Source: an uncultured Eubacteriales bacterium (lineage in GTDB: Bacteria > Bacillota > Clostridia > Oscillospirales > Oscillospiraceae). Taken from it: a stretch of DNA of 64,000 nt. The notes below the pieces were generated by a model that did no database searches, was not told the DNA's origin, and saw only the letters and a list, made by a program, of their open reading frames with translations. Position numbers and translations under genes: made by a program. Of this stretch, positions 24,958-34,474 are shown in pieces. The stretch is from assembly GCA_949289455.1 (NCBI GenBank), contig CASEOA010000097.1, positions 62,001-126,000 of the forward strand. Direction: 5' to 3'. Every line of letters starts with the position of its first letter. The stretch's first letter is position 1.

Positions 24958-25638
24958 TTATGCAGGCAGATCAGCATCGGTGAGGTGGGCGACTTTCCGA
25001 CGGCCCTCCAGCAAAAAACCCAGGCGCTTGCAGAAGAACCGGGAGATGGAGCCCACCGTCAGGGCGCACACCACGGTGCCTTCCCGCAGGCCGAAGATGG
25101 AGCCCAGGCAGAGCAGGGACACCAGGGCGGCGGAGACCACCATAATCAGGTCGTAACTGGTCTTGACCTTGCCGAACTCCCAGCCGAACACCTGGCTGCA
25201 AGTGCGGACGAAGCCCTCACAGGGGAGGATGAGCACGTTGGGGATGACCTCCAGCGCCACGCCGAAGCCCAGAGACAGGCAGCCCAGCAGCAGCACCACC
25301 CACTGGCCCAGGTAGAAGTGGGGCACCACGGATTCCAGCAGGGACATCCACAGGTCAATGCAGTAGGAGAAGAGGAAGGTGGCGGGGATCTGGAGCAGCT
25401 GAATGGGCTGGAACTTCCGCCGCAGCAGCAGGACCTGCCCGCCCAGCATGACGCAGTTCACCACGAAAGTAAAGGTGCCCAGCGTGACCCCCGGGAACAC
25501 GAAGGTGAGCACATAGGCAAGGCTGGACACGGCAGAGGTACCCATACCGGCCAGTGTAATGAGAGCAATACCCAGAGCGGAAAAAATGACTCCAGCCAGG
25601 AAGAGGGTGTACCGGCGCAGCAGGTTGGTATGGGACAT
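24958..25638 (-). CDS. YczE/YyaS/YitT-like integral membrane protein
   Basis: A 226-residue membrane protein with five to six hydrophobic segments. The N-terminal FLAGVIFSALGIALITLAGMG and the downstream GTSAVSSLAYVL segment match the YczE-like membrane family, whose function is poorly known. GGAGGCGAGGAA precedes the ATG. It is a single gene. The leader contains a short AACTA-AAAA-TAGTT dyad (25668-25681). Confidence 0.8.
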   Translation of the reverse strand: MSHTNLLRRYTLFLAGVIFSALGIALITLAGMGTSAVSSLAYVLTFVFPGVTLGTFTFVVNCVMLGGQVLLLRRKFQPIQLLQIPATFLFSYCIDLWMSLLESVVPHFYLGQWVVLLLGCLSLGFGVALEVIPNVLILPCEGFVRTCSQVFGWEFGKVKTSYDLIMVVSAALVSLLCLGSIFGLREGTVVCALTVGSISRFFCKRLGFLLEGRRKVAHLTDADLPA

Positions 25639-25667
25639 TTCCTCGCCTCCAAAAAATTATTTTTTTG

Positions 25668-25895
25668 AACTAAAAATAGTTTAGCACTCAACACTGACGG
25701 GTTCAAGAGAAAACTTTACCAAAAAAACAAGTGTTTTTTTAGATATGATTACCGGAGAACCAGGAAATGGGGGCAATCCAGGGGGAAATGCAGGGAGATA
25801 GTTGCAAAACGGGAGCATTTCGCATTAGGAACGATTTTGTTTCCCTGGCAAACATGCAGAAAAGTAAGGAACATCCCCGGATTTCATGCTATAAT
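25668..25895. promoter_or_regulatory. Divergent regulatory region: dyad near the YczE-like gene and extended -10 promoter for the ClC gene
   Basis: The 309-nt region 25639-25947 has no gene. AACTA-AAAA-TAGTT at 25668-25681 is a small palindrome upstream of the minus-strand gene. TGCTATAAT at 25887-25895 is a perfect extended -10 for the plus-strand ClC gene. The DNA between is AT-rich with A/T runs and nothing else I recognise. Confidence 0.55.
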
Positions 25896-25947
25896 GTGAG
25901 CTGTTAAAGTATGACCTCCGGAGCGGGGGCGCCGAAGGGTGAGAGAG

Positions 25948-27249
25948 ATGGAACGAGAGAAGCTGCGGAAATGGCTTGAGAACCCGGTCACGTTTGTCAA
26001 ATGGCTGGTATTCGCCGGGATCACCGGCCTGGTGTGCGGTGGGGTGGCCACCGCCTTTTACCATACCTTTTCCGCGGTCACTGACCTGCGGCACGCCAAC
26101 CCCTGGCTGCTGTGGCTGCTGCCGGTGGGCGGTCTGGCCATCGTGCTGCTCTACCGGGTGTGCGGCATGGAGGGGGACCGGGGCACCAACTTCGTGCTCA
26201 CCGCGGTGCGGGAAAACAAGCCCCTGCGGCTGCGTACCGCCCCCCTGGTGTTTGTGTCCACCATGATCACCCATCTGGTGGGGGGCTCCTCCGGCCGGGA
26301 GGGGGCCATCCTCCAGATCGGGGGCTCCATCTCCTCCAAAATCGGCCGGTGGATGGGCCTGGACGACAAGGACAGCCGCATCATCACCATGTGCGGCATG
26401 TCGGCCGCCTTTTCCGCCCTCTTCGGCACCCCTCTGACGGCGGCCATGTTCGCTATGGAAGTCACCAGCGTGGGGGTGCTCTACTACGCCGCCATTGTCC
26501 CCTGCGCCCTGTCCTCGGTGATCGGCCTGTGGGTGGCCCAGTATTTCCAGGTGTCCCCCACCGCCTTTACCCTGGAGGGCATCCCCAATCTGAGCCCCCT
26601 CACCCTGCTCCAGGTCATCGGCATGGGGGTGCTCTTTGCCCTGCTGTCCATTTTCTTCTGCCGGCTGATGCACGCCGCCCCCCATCTCTACGACCGGTTC
26701 CTGCCCAACCACCTGGTGCGGGCGGCGGTAGGCGGAGCTTTGGTCATCGGCCTGACCTATCTGGTGTGGCTGTGGAACCCCGGTACTTACGACTACAACG
26801 GCGCCGGAGAGGCGGTGATCCACACCGCCATCGGGGGCTCCGCCCGGCCGGAGGCCTTTTTCTTCAAAATGCTCTTCACCACCATCACCCTGGGTGCGGG
26901 CTTCAAGGGGGGCGAAATCGTGCCGGTGTTCTACACCGGGGCCACCTTCGGCTGCACCGTGGCGCCGCTGCTGGGGCTCCACCCCTCCTTCGGGGCGGGG
27001 CTGGGCATGGTCAGCGTGTTCTGCGGGGTGACCAACTGCCCCATCACTTCCCTGCTGCTGGCCCTGGAGCTCTTCGCCGGGGACAGCCTGGGCATGTTTA
27101 CCGGCCAGAGCCTGTGCCTGTTTGCCGTGTGTCTGGCGGTGTCCTACATGCTTTCCGGCTATTATGGGCTGTACAGCGAGCAGAAAATCGTTTATAGTAA
27201 ACTGCGGCCCGAATTTATTGATAAAAAGGCAAACGATGAAACACATTGA
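25948..27249 (+). CDS. ClC-family chloride channel or Cl-/H+ antiporter
   Basis: A 433-residue polytopic protein. Ion-selectivity motifs are present: GSSGREGAILQIG (about residues 113-125, containing the gating Glu), FSALFGTPLTAAMFAMEV, and GGEIVPVFYTGATFG (about 325-339). The family length is normal and there is no C-terminal CBS domain. ATG 25948 is used; a GTG at 25939 is in frame but has poorer spacing. It is transcribed from an extended -10 promoter. Confidence 0.93.
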   Translation: MEREKLRKWLENPVTFVKWLVFAGITGLVCGGVATAFYHTFSAVTDLRHANPWLLWLLPVGGLAIVLLYRVCGMEGDRGTNFVLTAVRENKPLRLRTAPLVFVSTMITHLVGGSSGREGAILQIGGSISSKIGRWMGLDDKDSRIITMCGMSAAFSALFGTPLTAAMFAMEVTSVGVLYYAAIVPCALSSVIGLWVAQYFQVSPTAFTLEGIPNLSPLTLLQVIGMGVLFALLSIFFCRLMHAAPHLYDRFLPNHLVRAAVGGALVIGLTYLVWLWNPGTYDYNGAGEAVIHTAIGGSARPEAFFFKMLFTTITLGAGFKGGEIVPVFYTGATFGCTVAPLLGLHPSFGAGLGMVSVFCGVTNCPITSLLLALELFAGDSLGMFTGQSLCLFAVCLAVSYMLSGYYGLYSEQKIVYSKLRPEFIDKKANDETH

Positions 27250-27328
27250 ACGATATCCGGTGGATACGATCCCATCAACACGCTCCGCCGGTCGTAGGAA
27301 AACCATGCTGACCAGAGGAGGACTTGTG

Positions 27329-27544
27329 ATGAAAGAGAGAGGGATTTGCCCCAAGTGCAATGGAACAGATATTATCAGGATCAAAGGGCAGGCCGGAGCA
27401 TACGGATCGGGGAATCATATTCCGGTTGGATTGACCATTTTTTCCGCTGTTTTGGTGCACAGATATGTGTGCTGTACTTGCGGATATTCGGAGGAATGGA
27501 TCGAGAAAGAGGATCTTCCGAAATTAAAGAAAACGTACTCGTAA
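27329..27544 (+). CDS. Small zinc-ribbon protein
   Basis: A 71-residue protein. CPKC (residues 7-10) and CCTC (residues 48-51) form a treble-clef/zinc-ribbon pair around a hydrophobic VGLTIFSAVLVHRYV segment that may be a membrane helix or core strand. ATG 27329 follows AGAGGAGGA. The codon usage is more AT-rich than the neighbours. It lies 79 nt after the ClC gene. Similar unnamed proteins occur in Firmicutes; the function is unknown. Confidence 0.7.
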   Translation: MKERGICPKCNGTDIIRIKGQAGAYGSGNHIPVGLTIFSAVLVHRYVCCTCGYSEEWIEKEDLPKLKKTYS

Positions 27545-27613
27545 GGAATGAAATTTTGCCGATCCGTCAGCAAACACCACCCAAAAAGCCCATCGATAAA
27601 GGAGAATTGTCCT

Positions 27614-27979
27614 ATGCTGCGTTTTGCCCACTTCAATTTCAATGTACTGGACCTGGACCGCTCCCTGGCCTTTTACCGGCAGGCCCTGGAGCTGGAGCCG
27701 GTGGCGGAAAAGACCGCGGAGGACGGCTCCTTCAGGCTGGTCTATCTGGGGAACGGGGAGACCGACTTCCGGCTGGAGCTGACCTGGCTCCGGGACCGGA
27801 CAGAGCCCTACGACCTGGGGGAGGAGGAGTTCCACCTGGCCTTCGTCACCGACCGGTTTGACGAGCTGCTGGCCCGCCACCGGGCCATGGGCTGCGTGTG
27901 CTTTGAAAACCCGGACATGGGCATCTATTTCATCCAGGACCCCGACGGCTACTGGATCGAGATCGTACCGGAGAGGTGA
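27614..27979 (+). CDS. VOC/glyoxalase-fold protein
   Basis: A 121-residue single VOC domain. It starts with FAHFNFNVLDLDRSLAFY, which carries the first metal-ligand His, and ends with IYFIQDPDGYWIEIV, which carries the last Glu. This resembles lactoylglutathione lyase/glyoxalase I-like proteins that act on small carbonyl compounds in the cytosol. AAAGGAG is 10 nt upstream. The stop is 3 nt before the acyltransferase start, suggesting it is read with the surface-modification genes, though its function may be separate. Confidence 0.85.
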   Translation: MLRFAHFNFNVLDLDRSLAFYRQALELEPVAEKTAEDGSFRLVYLGNGETDFRLELTWLRDRTEPYDLGEEEFHLAFVTDRFDELLARHRAMGCVCFENPDMGIYFIQDPDGYWIEIVPER

Positions 27980-27982
27980 GCC

Positions 27983-29041
27983 ATGAGCAAGACGATTGAC
28001 GGCCGGGTGGCCTATGCGGATCTGCTGCGGGTGGTGGCGGCCCTGGCGGTGGTGGTGCTCCACCTGTCGGGGTCCCAGCTGTCCTATGTGCCTTTGGGCT
28101 CGGTGGAGTTCCACGCTCTCAACACCTACGACAGCCTGACCCGCTGGTGTGTACCGGTGTTCATCATGCTCTCCGGCATGTTCCTGCTGGACCCCAAGCA
28201 TGCCCTGTCCCCGGCCAAGCTGGTGGGCCACATCCTGCGGGTGCTGGTGGCCCTGCTGGTGTGGGGGACGGCCTACGCCCTGTGGGATCTGGTGGCCCAG
28301 AATGGATTCAGCCTGGGGGCCCTGCTGGCCGCCTTCCGCCAGGTAATCTGGGGCAAGACCGCCTTCCACCTGTGGTTTTTGTACATGATCCTGGGGCTCT
28401 ATCTGGTGACTCCCATCCTCCGGGCCTTCATCAGAGGGGCCAGCCGGGGGGATCTCCACTGGTTTTTGCTGCTGTGCTTTGTGTTTGCCAGCCTGCTGCC
28501 CACGGTGCTCCGGCTGCGGCCCAGCCAGACCATCAGCCTGTGGAACAGCAACCTGAGCATCCACCTGGTCATGGGCTATGTGGGCTACTATGTGCTGGGG
28601 TATTACCTCAAGACCTATACCCTCAGCCGGTGGGCGGAATACCTGATCTATCTGCTGGGGCTGGCGGGGACCGCCTTCACCCTGGGCGGGACCCTGTGGC
28701 TCTCCCTCCAGCGGCAGGCCTTTGCCCAGACCCTGTACAACTACGACAGCCCCAACATCGTTTTCATGAGCACGGCGGTGTTCGTACTCTTCCGCTATGT
28801 GCTGGGGGTGAGCGACGAGCGCTCCCGCCGGCAGCGGGTGTCCGGGGTGGCCAAGGTCACCTTTGGGATTTACCTGGTACACATCTTTTTCCTCAAAATC
28901 CTCAACATCCTGGGGATTACCGTGCTGTCCTTCACCCCCATCCTGGCGGTGCCCCTGCTGTCCCTGGCTGTGTTCCTGTGCTCCTTCGCCGTGGCCTGGC
29001 TGCTCTCCAAGCTGCCGCTGGTGGGACGTTATCTGACCTGA
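27983..29041 (+). CDS. Acyltransferase 3 (OafA/YrhL-like) membrane protein
   Basis: A 352-residue polytopic protein of the acyltransferase-3 family. The N-terminal YADLLRVVAALAVVVLHLSG segment supplies the conserved R…H catalytic pair, followed by about ten hydrophobic helices. Family members O-acylate cell-surface sugars using a cytoplasmic acyl donor. It heads a tightly packed run with the MBOAT and DHHW genes (gaps of 13 and 14 nt), pointing to acetylation of a wall polymer or extracellular polysaccharide. Confidence 0.88.
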   Translation: MSKTIDGRVAYADLLRVVAALAVVVLHLSGSQLSYVPLGSVEFHALNTYDSLTRWCVPVFIMLSGMFLLDPKHALSPAKLVGHILRVLVALLVWGTAYALWDLVAQNGFSLGALLAAFRQVIWGKTAFHLWFLYMILGLYLVTPILRAFIRGASRGDLHWFLLLCFVFASLLPTVLRLRPSQTISLWNSNLSIHLVMGYVGYYVLGYYLKTYTLSRWAEYLIYLLGLAGTAFTLGGTLWLSLQRQAFAQTLYNYDSPNIVFMSTAVFVLFRYVLGVSDERSRRQRVSGVAKVTFGIYLVHIFFLKILNILGITVLSFTPILAVPLLSLAVFLCSFAVAWLLSKLPLVGRYLT

Positions 29042-29054
29042 AGGAGGAAACTCC

Positions 29055-30455
29055 GTGCTCTTTTCCAGTTCCATCTTTCTCTTTCTATTCTTGCCCCTGG
29101 TGCTGCTCATCTACTACCTGCCCCTCCGCCGGTTTCGGCAGGCCCAAAACGTGTTCCTGCTGCTGGCCTCCCTGGGCTTTTACGCCTACGGGGAGCCCTG
29201 GTTCGTGCTGGTGATGATGGGCTCCATTTTAGCCAACTACGGCTTCAGCCTGTGGGTAGACCGGTGCCGCAGAAGGGAGCGGTCCTGCCGTCTGCCGGTG
29301 GTGCTGGCCCTGGTGGTCAATTTTTGGATACTGTTTGTATTCAAATACCTGACTTTTACCTTGGGTATTCTGAATGCCCTGGGGGCGGCCTTTGTGATCC
29401 CGGGCATCCAGCTGCCTATCGGTATCTCCTTTTTCACCTTCCAGGCCCTGAGCTATGTGCTGGACGTCCACCGGGGCCGGGGGGAGGCCCAGCGGTCCCC
29501 CCTGAAGGTAGGGCTGTATATCTCCTTTTTCCCCCAGCTCATCGCCGGCCCCATCGTGAAGTACGAGACGGTGGCCAACCAGATCGACCACCGGCGGGAG
29601 ACCTGGGAGGATTTCTCCGCCGGGTGCGCCCGGTTTGTGGTGGGCCTGGGGAAGAAGGTGCTGCTGGCCAACCAGCTGGCGGTGGTGGCCGACCGGGCCT
29701 TTGACGGCGGGGCCCTCACCCCCGGCTTTGCCTGGCTGGGGGCCCTGTGCTACACCCTCCAGATCTACTACGACTTCTCCGGCTACTCCGATATGGCCAT
29801 CGGCCTGGGGAAGATGTTTGGCTTCCACTTCCTGGAGAACTTTAACTACCCCTATGTCTCCACCTCCATTACCGAGTTCTGGCGGCGGTGGCACATCTCC
29901 CTGTCCACCTGGTTCCGGGACTATGTGTACTTCCCCCTGGGGGGCAGCCGGGTAAACTCCAAAGCCCGCCACCTGGGCAACCTGTTTGTGGTGTGGCTGC
30001 TCACCGGCATCTGGCACGGGGCCAACTGGACCTTTCTCGTCTGGGGCCTGTTCTATTTCGGGCTGCTGGTGCTGGAGAAGTTCTGCCATCTAGGCCGGGG
30101 CTGGCCGGTGTGGCTCCGCTGGCTGTTCACCTTCGCCATGGTCAATTTCGCCTGGGTGGTGTTCCGGGCGGACAGCCTGACCCAGGCGGGGGAATACCTG
30201 CTGGCCATGTTTGGCCTGGGGGGCCCCGGCCGGGCGGGGCAGGCCCTGCTCTACCTGCGGGAGAACTGGCTGGTGCTGCTGGCGGCGGCGGTGTTCGCCA
30301 CCCCCGTGGCGGTGCGGCTGCGGGAGCGGGCGGCCGCCCGGCAGTGGCTGGTGCTGGACATGGGCTATGCCCTGGTGCTGGGCTGCCTCTTCCTGGTGTC
30401 GGCCAGCTTTATCATCAAGGGGACCTATAACCCCTTCATCTACTTCAACTTCTGA
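29055..30455 (+). CDS. MBOAT-family O-acyltransferase (AlgI/DltB-like)
   Basis: A 466-residue membrane protein. Invariant MBOAT features are FWRRWHISLSTWFRDYVYFPLGG (about residues 276-298, described in two halves: FWRRWHISL and FRDYVYFPLGG) and the catalytic His in LLTGIWHGANW (about 316-326). It moves acyl groups across the membrane for O-acetylation of surface polymers. GTG 29055 has AAGGAGG upstream. Its partner is the DHHW protein encoded next. Confidence 0.93.
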   Translation: MLFSSSIFLFLFLPLVLLIYYLPLRRFRQAQNVFLLLASLGFYAYGEPWFVLVMMGSILANYGFSLWVDRCRRRERSCRLPVVLALVVNFWILFVFKYLTFTLGILNALGAAFVIPGIQLPIGISFFTFQALSYVLDVHRGRGEAQRSPLKVGLYISFFPQLIAGPIVKYETVANQIDHRRETWEDFSAGCARFVVGLGKKVLLANQLAVVADRAFDGGALTPGFAWLGALCYTLQIYYDFSGYSDMAIGLGKMFGFHFLENFNYPYVSTSITEFWRRWHISLSTWFRDYVYFPLGGSRVNSKARHLGNLFVVWLLTGIWHGANWTFLVWGLFYFGLLVLEKFCHLGRGWPVWLRWLFTFAMVNFAWVVFRADSLTQAGEYLLAMFGLGGPGRAGQALLYLRENWLVLLAAAVFATPVAVRLRERAAARQWLVLDMGYALVLGCLFLVSASFIIKGTYNPFIYFNF

Positions 30456-30469
30456 CAAGGAGCGGGCCT

Positions 30470-31678
30470 ATGAAGCGATGCAATACGATCACTGCCATCC
30501 TCTTCCTGCTGCTGCTGGCGGGGGGCTTCGGGCTGCTGCTCACCTCCTTTTTCGGCGGCGAGGGGAAGCTGGAGGGTCTGCTCCGCGCGGCGGCCCAGGA
30601 CGGAGACCTGACCGCCGTACTGGAGGAGGCGGAGTCCGCCTCCAACTCCGACCTGGATCGGGATCACCTGTTCATCCAGCTCTACGGCGGCATCCAGCGG
30701 CTCACCGGCCGACGGGTGGTGGAGGACGCGGTGGCGGGCAACACGGTAGTCAAGCTGTCCACCGGGGCCCTGAACTTTGTGGATATGAGCGTCAGTTCCC
30801 TGGACCCGGAGGTCCCCCTGGCCCACGCCCGGCAGACCGCCGACTTCGCCGGAGATCTGGCGGCGGAGGGGATTCCCTTCCTCTTTGTGACGGCGCCCCA
30901 GAAGATCCAGCGGGAGACCGACCTGCTGCCGGCGGGGCTGGAGGAGTTCGGCAACGACTGTGCCGACGCTTTCCTGGAAGAGCTGGAGGCGCTGGGGCTG
31001 GAGTGGTTTGACCTGCGGCCTTTGTTTGAGACCAACGGCATCTACTCCGGCTGGTTCTTCCAGACCGACCACCACTGGAAGCCGGAGGCCGCCTTCTTCG
31101 CCTGGCAGCACCTGGCCCAGGTACTGGATATGGCCTACGGGTTCCACACCCCCACCGCCTGGACCGATCCCAACAACTGGAGTACCAAGCTGCTGGAGGA
31201 TTACTTCCTGGGCAGCCAGGGCAAGCGGGTGGGTTCCCTCTACGCCGGGGTGGATGATTTCACCATCTACACCCCCGAATTCGACACCTATCTCACCTAC
31301 ACCAGCCAGGACGGCGGCTTTTCCCGGGCGGGCCCCTTCCAGCAGTCGGTGTGCTTCCCCGAGCGGGTGGCGGCGGCGGACTGGTTCGGCGGCAACCCCT
31401 ATACCTACTATTCCGGGGGAGACTACGGCCTGGCCACCATCACCAACCACAACAACCCGGAAGGGCCCAGGATCGTGCTGCTGCGGGAGTCCTTTTCCTG
31501 CGCCCTGGCCCCCTTCCTGGCCCTGTCCTGCTCGGAGCTCACCACCATCGACCTGCGCTACTTTGACGGGGACCTGATGGACGCCATCCGGGGGCTGGAC
31601 CCCGACCTGGTGATGACGCTGTACACCGCCAGCAGCACCCGGCTGGACGAACTGTTTGCCTTCGGCGGAACGGAGTGA
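30470..31678 (+). CDS. DHHW-family (AlgJ/AlgX-like) surface polysaccharide acetylation protein
   Basis: A 402-residue protein with an N-terminal signal anchor (residues 6-25) and an extracytoplasmic SGNH-like domain. The catalytic block is FQTDHHWKPEAA (about residues 197-208), which includes the Asp-His of the AlgJ/AlgX fold, and the nucleophile region is VLLRESFS (about 339-346). These proteins accept acyl groups from an MBOAT partner and pass them to the glycan. Adjacent genes fit this. A second copy of the pair is at 43701-46253. Confidence 0.85.
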   Translation: MKRCNTITAILFLLLLAGGFGLLLTSFFGGEGKLEGLLRAAAQDGDLTAVLEEAESASNSDLDRDHLFIQLYGGIQRLTGRRVVEDAVAGNTVVKLSTGALNFVDMSVSSLDPEVPLAHARQTADFAGDLAAEGIPFLFVTAPQKIQRETDLLPAGLEEFGNDCADAFLEELEALGLEWFDLRPLFETNGIYSGWFFQTDHHWKPEAAFFAWQHLAQVLDMAYGFHTPTAWTDPNNWSTKLLEDYFLGSQGKRVGSLYAGVDDFTIYTPEFDTYLTYTSQDGGFSRAGPFQQSVCFPERVAAADWFGGNPYTYYSGGDYGLATITNHNNPEGPRIVLLRESFSCALAPFLALSCSELTTIDLRYFDGDLMDAIRGLDPDLVMTLYTASSTRLDELFAFGGTE

Positions 31679-31682
31679 GCGT

Positions 31683-32891
31683 TTGGAAACCACAGAACAT
31701 ATGCCGTCGGCCCGGCGGCTGGACCTGCACTATATGGTGATGCAGGCGGGCTTCTGGGCCATGTATGCCGCCATTGTGGCCTATCAGACCGCCCTGCTGC
31801 TGGAGCGGGGCTTTACCAACAGCGAGGCCGGGCTGATGACAGCGGTGCGCTGCCTGGCGGGCATCGTGTTTCAGCCCCTGCTGGGGGGCTTTGCCGACCG
31901 GCACCCCAACCTGCCCTTGAAGGGGATCGTCACCCTGTCCATGGTCCTCTCTCTGGCGGCGGGGGTGTGGTATTGGCTGTGCCCCGCCATGGGCCTGTGG
32001 GAGACCACCCTGGTGTGGGTGGTCATCGGCGGGCTGGAGGTATCCTCCTACCCCCTGATGGACGCCATGGCGGTGCAGTTCATCAACGACGGGGTGCCCA
32101 TCCGCTACAGCCTGGGCCGGGGGGTGGGCTCCCTTGCCTACGCCGTGGTGTGTGTGCTGCTGGGCCTCCAGGTGGGGGCTCTGGGCATGGAGAGTACCCT
32201 GGTGACCCATCTGGCCCTGGTGGGACTGGAGATCCTGCTGGTGGCCACCTATCCCCCCTACCGGGGAGAAATCCGAAAGGAGAACGGCCCCGCCCCCCAG
32301 TCCGCCCTCTCTCTGCTCAGAAGCAATCCCCGGTTTACCCTCATGCTGGCGGGGGTCTTTCTGGGCCTCACCGCCATCATGCCCCTGTCCAATTTCCTGG
32401 TAAACATTGTAACCAGCCGGGGGGGCACCCAGGCCCACCTGGGGACGGCCCTCTTCCTGATGGGGGGCTTTGAGCTGCCCACCGCTTTTTTCTTCCAAAA
32501 GCTGCTGCGGAAGCTGGGCAGCGGCCGGCTGCTGGCCCTGAGTATGGCCTTCGGCACCCTGAAAGCCGTCCTGTTGCTGCTCACCTGGAACTGGGTGGCG
32601 GTGCTGGCGGTACAGCCCATCCAGATGCTGGGCTACGGCCTGTTTACCCCGGCCTCGGTGTACTACGTCAACGAATCCGTCCCCGCCGCCGACCGGGTGA
32701 AGGGTCAGACCGTGATGATGGTGGCCTCCAACGGCCTGGGCGGCATGATGGGGGGCATCCTGGCGGGCTGGACCCTGGATCTGGGGGGCGCCAACCTGAT
32801 GCTGGGGGCCTGCATCGTCTGCGGCTGCGCCGGGACGCTGCTCTGCCTGGCCTCCCTGCTGGGGGGCAGGAAAAAAGTTCGCCGGACTTAA
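31683..32891 (+). CDS. MFS transporter, LacY/nucleoside-symporter-like (MFS_1_like)
   Basis: A 402-residue, 12-segment major facilitator. The N-terminal LHYMVMQAGFWAMYAAIVAY and the GGFADRHPNLPLK loop between helices 2 and 3 are typical. I prefer the TTG at 31683 (GGAG 7 nt upstream, 4 nt after the DHHW stop) over ATG 31701, which lacks a ribosome site. It ends the operon. The substrate is unknown; a sugar or nucleoside is likely for this subfamily. Confidence 0.85.
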   Translation: METTEHMPSARRLDLHYMVMQAGFWAMYAAIVAYQTALLLERGFTNSEAGLMTAVRCLAGIVFQPLLGGFADRHPNLPLKGIVTLSMVLSLAAGVWYWLCPAMGLWETTLVWVVIGGLEVSSYPLMDAMAVQFINDGVPIRYSLGRGVGSLAYAVVCVLLGLQVGALGMESTLVTHLALVGLEILLVATYPPYRGEIRKENGPAPQSALSLLRSNPRFTLMLAGVFLGLTAIMPLSNFLVNIVTSRGGTQAHLGTALFLMGGFELPTAFFFQKLLRKLGSGRLLALSMAFGTLKAVLLLLTWNWVAVLAVQPIQMLGYGLFTPASVYYVNESVPAADRVKGQTVMMVASNGLGGMMGGILAGWTLDLGGANLMLGACIVCGCAGTLLCLASLLGGRKKVRRT

Positions 32892-32901
32892 AAATTCCCC
32901 C

Positions 32902-32930
32902 TTTCCAAAACGGCAAGATTGGTGTATGAT
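32902..32930 (+). promoter_or_regulatory. Promoter of pyruvate kinase
   Basis: TTTCCA (32902-32907), a 17-nt spacer and TATGAT (32925-32930) lie 50 nt before the pyk ATG. A GGAGG site is immediately before the start. Confidence 0.6.
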
Positions 32931-32980
32931 AGTGCCGGTTTTTCAAGAGGTACATTCTGAGACCTATATGGAGGTAGGAA

Positions 32981-34414
32981 ATGAGAAAGACAAAGATCAT
33001 CTGCACTCTGGGCCCCGCCGTGGACAATGCGGCGACCATCCGACAGCTGATTCGCAAGGGCATGAACGCCGCCCGGTTCAACTTCTCCCACGGCACCCAC
33101 GAGGAGCAGCTGGCCCGGCTGACCATGCTCAAGTCCGTCCGGGACACCCTGGGCTATCCTGTGGCCACCATCCTGGACACCAAGGGCCCTGAGATCCGCA
33201 TCAAATCCTTTGCCAACGGCCCCGTTGTCCTGGAAAAGGGTCAGGAGTTCACCCTGTGCGTCCAGGACATCCCCGGCGACCAGAGCCGGGTATCGGTGAC
33301 CTACGCCAACCTTCATAACGAGGTGGAGCCCGGCTGCCGCATCCTGGTGGATGACGGCCTGATCGAACTGAAGGTAGCCGAGATCCAGGGCGACGAGATC
33401 CGCTGCACCGTGGAAAACGGCGGTCCCCTCTCCAACAATAAGTCCATCAATATCCCCGACGTCCACATCCACCTGCCCTCTCTCACCGACAAGGACCGGG
33501 AGGATCTGCGCTTCGCCGCCGAGAACGACTTCGACTTCGTGGCCGCCTCTTTCGTGCGGAAGGCCAGCGACGTGGAGGAGATCCGGGCCGAGCTGCGCAA
33601 GCACCCCGGCGGCGAGAAGGTCCAGATCATCGCCAAGATCGAGAACCGGGAGGGCGTGGACAACATTGAGGCCATTATCGATGCCGCCGACGGCATTATG
33701 GTGGCCCGCGGCGACCTGGGCGTGGAGATTCCCGCCTATGAGGTGCCCATCCTTCAGAAGCGGATGATCAAGGCCGCCACCCAGAAGGGCCTGCCTGTCA
33801 TCACCGCTACCCAGATGCTGGACTCCATGATGCGCAATCCCCGGCCCACCCGGGCCGAGGTGTCCGACGTGGCCAACGCCGTGTTCGACGGCACCTCCTG
33901 CGTGATGCTCTCCGGCGAGACCGCCTCCGGCAAGTACCCCATCGAGGCCCTGGAGACCATGGTGGCCACCGTCACCGCCGCCGAGAACGCCATTGACTAC
34001 TGGGGCCGGTTCCGGGAGCGCAACCTGCTGCCCGAGATCTCCGGCATCAGCGACGCCATCACCCACACCTGCTGCCTGACCGCCATGGACCTGGGCGCCA
34101 CCGCCATCCTGGCCCCCACCAAGTCGGGCTATACCGCCAAGGTCATCTCCCGCTTCCGCCCCGACTGCGTCATCATCGCCCTGAGCCAGAGCGAGTCCAC
34201 CCGCCGGCAGCTGGCCATCTCCTGGGGCGTCCACCCCTACCTGTGCGGCGAGGTGGATTCCACCGACCGCATGTTCTCCCTGGCCGTGGACGTGGCCCGG
34301 AAGGAGGGCGCCGTCAACGTGGGTGAGACCGTAGTCATCACCGCCGGTGTGCCCCTGGGCATCTCCGGCACCACCAACCTGATCAAGGCCCAGGTGGTGG
34401 GCGACCCCATCTGA
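32981..34414 (+). CDS. pyk: Pyruvate kinase
   Basis: A 477-residue pyruvate kinase, the last ATP-making step of glycolysis. Visible motifs are KIICTLGPAVDN, MNAARFNFSHG (PEP site), ILDTKGPEIR, and the catalytic Lys block IIAKIENREG followed by MVARGDLGVE and TATQMLDSM. It lacks the extra C-terminal PEP-utiliser-like domain (about 100 residues) found in many Bacillus enzymes. It is monocistronic with a clear promoter and terminator. Confidence 0.97.
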   Translation: MRKTKIICTLGPAVDNAATIRQLIRKGMNAARFNFSHGTHEEQLARLTMLKSVRDTLGYPVATILDTKGPEIRIKSFANGPVVLEKGQEFTLCVQDIPGDQSRVSVTYANLHNEVEPGCRILVDDGLIELKVAEIQGDEIRCTVENGGPLSNNKSINIPDVHIHLPSLTDKDREDLRFAAENDFDFVAASFVRKASDVEEIRAELRKHPGGEKVQIIAKIENREGVDNIEAIIDAADGIMVARGDLGVEIPAYEVPILQKRMIKAATQKGLPVITATQMLDSMMRNPRPTRAEVSDVANAVFDGTSCVMLSGETASGKYPIEALETMVATVTAAENAIDYWGRFRERNLLPEISGISDAITHTCCLTAMDLGATAILAPTKSGYTAKVISRFRPDCVIIALSQSESTRRQLAISWGVHPYLCGEVDSTDRMFSLAVDVARKEGAVNVGETVVITAGVPLGISGTTNLIKAQVVGDPI

Positions 34415-34430
34415 TCCCCCGAGCCAAATC

Positions 34431-34464
34431 AAAAAAGCGCGCCGCAGCCGCGGCGCGCTTTTTT
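34431..34464. terminator. Bidirectional terminator between pyk and the sel/GNAT operon
   Basis: GCGCGCCGC (34437-34445) pairs with GCGGCGCGC (34450-34458) across AGCC, with A6 before and T6 after. It ends both converging units. Confidence 0.95.
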
Positions 34465-34474
34465 GCGTGTAGGA